Assembly (NCBI GenBank): GCA_014529385.2
Contig: CM043967.1
Coordinates: 132,183,182 to 132,247,181, forward strand
Length of the DNA stretch: 64,000 nucleotides
Reading direction: 5' to 3'
Source of the DNA: Adiantum capillus-veneris
Taxonomy: Eukaryota > Streptophyta > Polypodiopsida > Polypodiales > Pteridaceae
Part shown: positions 21,959-64,000 of the stretch, in pieces
Numbering within the stretch: the stretch's first letter is position 1
How the letters are laid out: every line of letters starts with the position of its first letter
Notes under the pieces: model-generated
What the model saw: only the letters and a program-made list of their open reading frames with translations
Told to the model about the DNA's origin: nothing
Databases searched by the model: none
Translations under genes and position numbers: made by a program

Positions 21959-23168
21959 CACTTATTATTCAATAAGTGACTTTTGTTGGAAAACTGGGTA
22001 ACGCAATTTTGCTAAGCTACTATAAATAAAACCTAGCGCTAGCACTTTCTGGTAGAAGAGGCAACAAAAGTTCTAGCAAGCACCTTCTCAGCAAGACAGG
22101 GAAGAGGCCTAGCGTTTCCAGCCAACAACAGAGTAGATAGCGTTTTTGGCTACAGATCAGCCTAGCGTTTTCTGCTACAACCTAGCGTTTCAATGGATAG
22201 CAGATCAGACTTGGCGTTTTTCAATTTGCAGACTCAACCTAGCGTTTGCAGATTCCGGCTTCAGATCAGACCAAGCACATTAGGGTTTTTAGTTTTCAGC
22301 ACTTAAGACACAACAGATCAGCCCTAGCCTCGGAGATCTCAACTACCCGCAACAGATCCTCGCCGTACCGTCAGATTCAGCTCGCTGTCTGCAGATTTCA
22401 GCATCTGCGTTTTCAGTGTATCGTCGTCATCGCCATCCTCGTCAACACAGTGTCAGAAGTCAGATGAGCTATAAGAGCGCCCAAGTGCCATTCCCCCCCC
22501 CCCGGGGGGGGGGGGGGGTGTCAACTTCACCTAAAAAGGGTTGGGAGGTGCAAACGGGAGACATCACCAACCTCAGCGGACGCCACCTATGAGCCGACAC
22601 CCTCCCAAGCGGGTATGGCATTTCCTAGGGGGAAACCGTCGGGTTTCAAAGGCAGTTTAGTGAGGTGAGCGATAAGTTACCTAGACGAGGCAACTCCAAA
22701 GGGAAGACCGAAGCAAGTCCCGCAGTACCTGGGTCTTTGAACAGAGGTACTTGGTCGCTGTCACGCCCAAATCCAAGTGGCGAAGTGGGTCTCTCAAGGG
22801 ATTAGTCATGGCCCTAAGAGTGTAGATAATTCTGAACTCTCGTAGTCCAGAGGAAACTAGTGACAAAAGTGTCTGCCTTCGGTTTCTGGGTGTATAGTCC
22901 TGGTCGTTCTTCTTGTATACCTTTTGGTGTATGAGGTGAGCGGCCGGGTGTGCCCTACCCGACTCCAAAAACAAAACAAAAAAGTGTCAGAAGTCAACGT
23001 TTTGCAGATTTCAGCCCGTCCTCGTCGTCGTCATGATTGTCGTCGACATCGTGAGCAAGTCCATTGCATCTAGACCATTGTACCAGATTTGTGCAATCAA
23101 TAGCATAGACCTCTCTCGCCATAGAGAGGGGGGCCCTTGGAGGAGGGTTTGAGAACCGTCTGGTGTCG

Positions 23169-23205
<37 letters not shown>

Positions 23206-23363
23206 CCTTCATTCATAGTGTCATTCACTTTGTTTGTGATCATTGCACTCTCTCACTAAAGGAAGGGAAGGCTCTCCCTTCCGTAAGTAAAAGGAACCCT
23301 TGAGCATAGTTCGGAGCACTCATCTTGAGCAAAGCTCAACATTCACTTTCGTTGCACCTTACA
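21957..23363 (+). repeat. 5'-truncated 3' LTR of the deleted element, with a LINE insertion
   Basis: The sequence matches 18,380-19,322 of the 5' LTR, starting at CACTTATTATT. It is interrupted by a 521-base LINE 3'-end insertion (22,463-22,983). The deletion junction falls in a short stretch (GTTTCAC) similar in both parent sequences, which would suit microhomology-mediated loss. Confidence 0.85.
22463..22983 (+). mobile_element. 5'-truncated LINE 3' end with 13-base target duplication
   Basis: A 521-base insertion flanked by GTGTCAGAAGTCA (22,450-22,462 and 22,984-22,996), ending in an A-rich tail (AAAAACAAAACAAAAAA). It closely matches 57,985-58,497, where it follows a LINE ORF2 end, so it is the 3' untranslated part of that LINE. 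A run of C followed by G near 22,493-22,518 (about C11 G15) is much longer than the C7-GGA-G6 of the other copy. Confidence 0.9.
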
Positions 23364-23368
23364 AAGTA

Positions 23369-24355
23369 GGACCCACACACACAAACCCAAAGATTTGCGT
23401 GGAGCATGATGACGTGGCAGCTGTACGAACGTTCGCGTTTTGCATTGACAGTGCCATGTGGCAGATAGTATGGATTTTCGCATTTTACGTTGATGACGTG
23501 GCAGTTGTACGGATTTCCGGGAAACACGATGATAGCTTCTAGCGTCAGCTTTTGGGACCATACGCTTTTAGAGTTTGATTCTTTTCATGTAATTGCTTTT
23601 CATAGGCCAAGGGCCTTTAAATTGGCAAAGGGCTCAAACTCTAGCACTCTTCCGGGTGAAGGTGTAGAGCGTTGGTACTGGCATTGTACTGAGTTAAAGC
23701 AATAAAAAGAAATACCGAAAGGGGCGCTAAGGTTTGAGGCAAGTGCTCTCTTGGGGTGGAACTCCGTCAATCTTCGTCTTGTGTGTCATGCATCTCTTTC
23801 AGTTCAATTGTTATTCGAAGTGCTTAAAGTTGTTTAGTCTGTTCTTTTTCGATGGCACGTGGTGCTTGTCCTGTGACATGGACCCACACACACAAACCGA
23901 AAGATTTGCGTGGAGCATGATGAGGTGGCAGCTATATGGACGCCCGCGTTTTGCTCTGACAGTGCCATGTGGCAGACAATACGGATTTCCACGTTCTACG
24001 TTGATGACATGGCAGCTGTACGAATTTCCGTGAAATGTGTTGACAGCTTCTAGCGTCAGCTTTTGGGACCAGATGCTTTTAGAGTTTGATGCTTTTCATA
24101 TAACTGCTTTTCATAGGCTCAACCCTTCCGGGTGAAGGTGCAGAGCGTGAGTACTGGCATTGTACAGAGTTCAAGCAATATAAAGAAATACGAAAAGGGG
24201 TGCCAAGGTTTGGGGCTAGTGCTCTCTTGGGGTGGAACTCCGTTATTCCTCGTCTCGTGTGTTGTGCATCTCATTCAGTGCAGTTGTTATTTGAAGTGCT
24301 TAAAGTTGTTCAGTTTGTTCCTTTTTGATGGCACGTGGTGCCCGTCCCGTGACAG
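23369..24355 (+). repeat. Two tandem LTR-type units
   Basis: Unit 1 (23,369-23,879) and unit 2 (23,880-~24,355) both start GGACCCACACACACAAACC and share most of their length. That includes CATAGGC, CTTCCGGGTGAAGGTG, AAAGAAATACC and GGCACGTGGTGC, and both end near GTGACA. Unit 2 lacks about 35 bases around the TTTAAATTGG box. They are related to the chromovirus LTRs at 31.6-32.2 kb and 33.5-40.6 kb, which carry the same GAAATACCGAAAGG-GCGC block. Confidence 0.8.
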
Positions 24356-24356
24356 T

Positions 24357-24480
24357 GACAAGTGTTTAGTAAGAGTTAAAGTTTGTGTGACAAGTGCCCA
24401 CACTTGTCTCTTCCTTTCAAATCTTTTTGACAAGTGTCCCATCTTTTGAAAAGTTTGTGACAAGTGTCCCGCCACTTGTC
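24357..24480 (+). repeat. Cluster of ACAAGTG / CACTTGTC motifs
   Basis: GACAAGTG occurs at about 24,357, 24,389, 24,430 and 24,462, with inverted CACTTGTC copies between. The units are irregularly spaced. It looks like decayed promoter-type repeat DNA; no coding sense is apparent. Confidence 0.6.
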
Positions 24481-24498
24481 CTCCTTTTGGAACCTTCC

Positions 24499-24545
24499 TT
24501 CTAGAATCTCCCTTCTAGAACCTCCTAGAATCTTCTAGAAGCTTC
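24499..24545 (+). promoter_or_regulatory. Heat-shock-element cluster
   Basis: TTCTAGAA occurs at 24,499-24,506, 24,513-24,520 and 24,533-24,540. The last forms GAAtcTTCtaGAAgcTTC (24,528-24,545), four perfectly spaced alternating units of the heat-shock factor consensus. It lies just downstream of LTR-type DNA and 0.7 kb upstream of the first ZIFL exon seen. Whether it drives a transposon or the gene is unknown. Confidence 0.55.
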
Positions 24546-25243
24546 GATCTTGGAACTACTGAAAACATACGTCAATATGGGTATGGATGAAAGCTCTTTC
24601 CGAGTACAAAACTGTTTTACTTCAAAACATGGATTTAACACTTCTATGAGGAGATAAAAGCATTTAATGCATTCAGCCCACATATGCATAATGAGGAATC
24701 TTCTTGATCATGCCATCTTATTGATTGTAACTGTCTTTTTTGGCGGATTTAGCCCACACTCCAAGGCATCGACCCTTTCTATGTGCAAGTATGATCCCGA
24801 TATGCACTAGTTACAAGTCACAAGCGCCGTGCTGGGTTATCTAGGTGGGAGTGTGCACTATTTATGTTCTAACTCACTGCGTGGGTCCAACATAACCTCT
24901 GCTACTCATCGGTGATCATACTAAGGTGCACTGTTCTAGCTATCTTGTTTTACAAAAGGAAAACACACTTGTAAAATTTTAAGACTAATAGAAAAAGGAT
25001 ACAAGTGCTTTTCGTTTGGGATGTGACAACACTACAATTAAATTCACCTAAGAACTTATTAGTACCATAATATTACCAAAAGATACCTTTCTAATTCTGT
25101 ATGTGACTTTTTGATCTAACTCTTGCCATACTGTAAAACGTGTGTAAACTTCGTTGTTTTTCTTTCTTTGCTAAATATACCTGGGCTGATGATGCTTTGT
25201 GAGGCTTTAACCTGAGTATTTTTGATGTCTTGCCTTTTTTCAG
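24546..25243. other. Probable intron sequence upstream of the first visible ZIFL exon
   Basis: AT-rich, no transposon protein motif and no exon that would encode the preceding ZIFL segment (expected to end near G-G-Y-L-A-Q). It ends in a good polypyrimidine tract and CAG acceptor at 25,241-25,243. Confidence 0.6.
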
Positions 25244-63741
<38,498 letters not shown>

Positions 63742-64000
63742 GTGAGTAAACTTGTTCTCTTTGTTTTACACGTCTTGAGGTCCTTGTCACTTAGCAAATG
63801 GAGATGTGTTTAAATGCAAGGGGGTATCTTAGGCAAATGTAATACTTCTCTGCTCATATAATTTATTCTTTCATTGCTTTTCAACACGGAAGCTGTCTAG
63901 CTGCTGTTAGGTTGTTGAACATTTACAGCTTCTTTATCTTGAAGCCGTATTATAATCATGGCTGTTCTCCTTCAATTTAAGCGAAGTGAAGAGAAGGCAT

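Larger units (their letters stand above)
18162..23363 (+). mobile_element. Internally deleted plus-strand Ty3/gypsy element with target duplication
   Basis: The element starts TGTCACATG at 18,162 and ends CTTACA at 23,363, flanked by AAGTA on both sides (18,157-18,161 and 23,364-23,368). Order: complete 5' LTR, tRNA-Met-type primer site TGGTATCAGAGC (19,324-19,335), gag, zinc knuckle, protease, and the first ~35 residues of RT. Then an abrupt jump near 21,957 into the middle of the 3' LTR. The rest of RT, RNase H, integrase and about the first 220 bases of the 3' LTR are missing. The intact duplication shows the loss happened after or during insertion, not by fusion of two elements. Confidence 0.9.

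Noticed and set aside
24546-25243. Upstream ZIFL exon encoding the segment before QYPSLFPEGSLF
   Set aside because: No open segment with the expected helix 6 residues and a donor was found here or in the non-TE stretches to the left.

Overview
This window reads as nuclear DNA from a land plant with a large, repeat-rich genome. Host coding DNA is sparse, introns are huge, (CT)n/(AG)n microsatellites are abundant, and the bulk is nested plant-type LTR retrotransposons (Tat-like and chromovirus Ty3/gypsy, one Ty1/copia scrap) and LINEs. A fern or gymnosperm is a reasonable guess, but the sequence alone does not settle it. I see no prokaryotic genes, CRISPR array, rRNA or intact tRNA gene.

The only clear host gene is a plus-strand ZIF1-like (ZIFL) MFS transporter. 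Eight open exons run from 25,244 to 63,741, cover the C-terminal half of the protein, and continue off the right edge; the N-terminal exons were not found. Two exons in matching phase are separated by a 32.9-kb intron (29,916-62,833), so nearly half of the window lies inside one intron.

Layout. 1-6.2 kb: a decayed minus-strand Tat-type Ty3/gypsy element with two RNase H domains. 6.3-8.9 kb: gypsy and LTR remnants and a five-copy polypurine-rich repeat. 8,959-17,953: a young, complete, non-autonomous minus-strand LTR element (TSD GGAGC, PBS, PPT) coding only for gag, a four-zinc-knuckle block and a protease. 18,162-23,363: an internally deleted plus-strand Ty3/gypsy element (TSD AAGTA). 23.4-24.4 kb: tandem LTR pieces. 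24.5 kb: a heat-shock-element cluster. 25.2-29.9 kb: ZIFL exons 1-6, with a LINE and a copia fragment in the second intron.

Giant intron. A plus-strand chromovirus (about 31.6-43.55 kb) is split in its gag by a related minus-strand chromovirus (33,454-40,556). A rearranged LINE ORF1 is split by an LTR (43.6-46 kb). A 4-kb LTR element with no recognised pol follows (46.1-50.1 kb). A LINE is split by a minus-strand LTR element (51,854-56,469, TSD TGTAT). A chromovirus 3' end carries a LINE insertion (57-58.5 kb). A chain of 5'-truncated LINE tails separated by (CT)n tracts lies at 60.55-62.19 kb. ZIFL exons 7 and 8 end the window.

The most unusual signal is a LINE family, all copies on the plus strand, whose 3' ends and 5' truncation points repeatedly abut (CT)n microsatellites. 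Second is the compact gag/knuckle/protease element whose three coding blocks meet at two ATGA stop/start overlaps.
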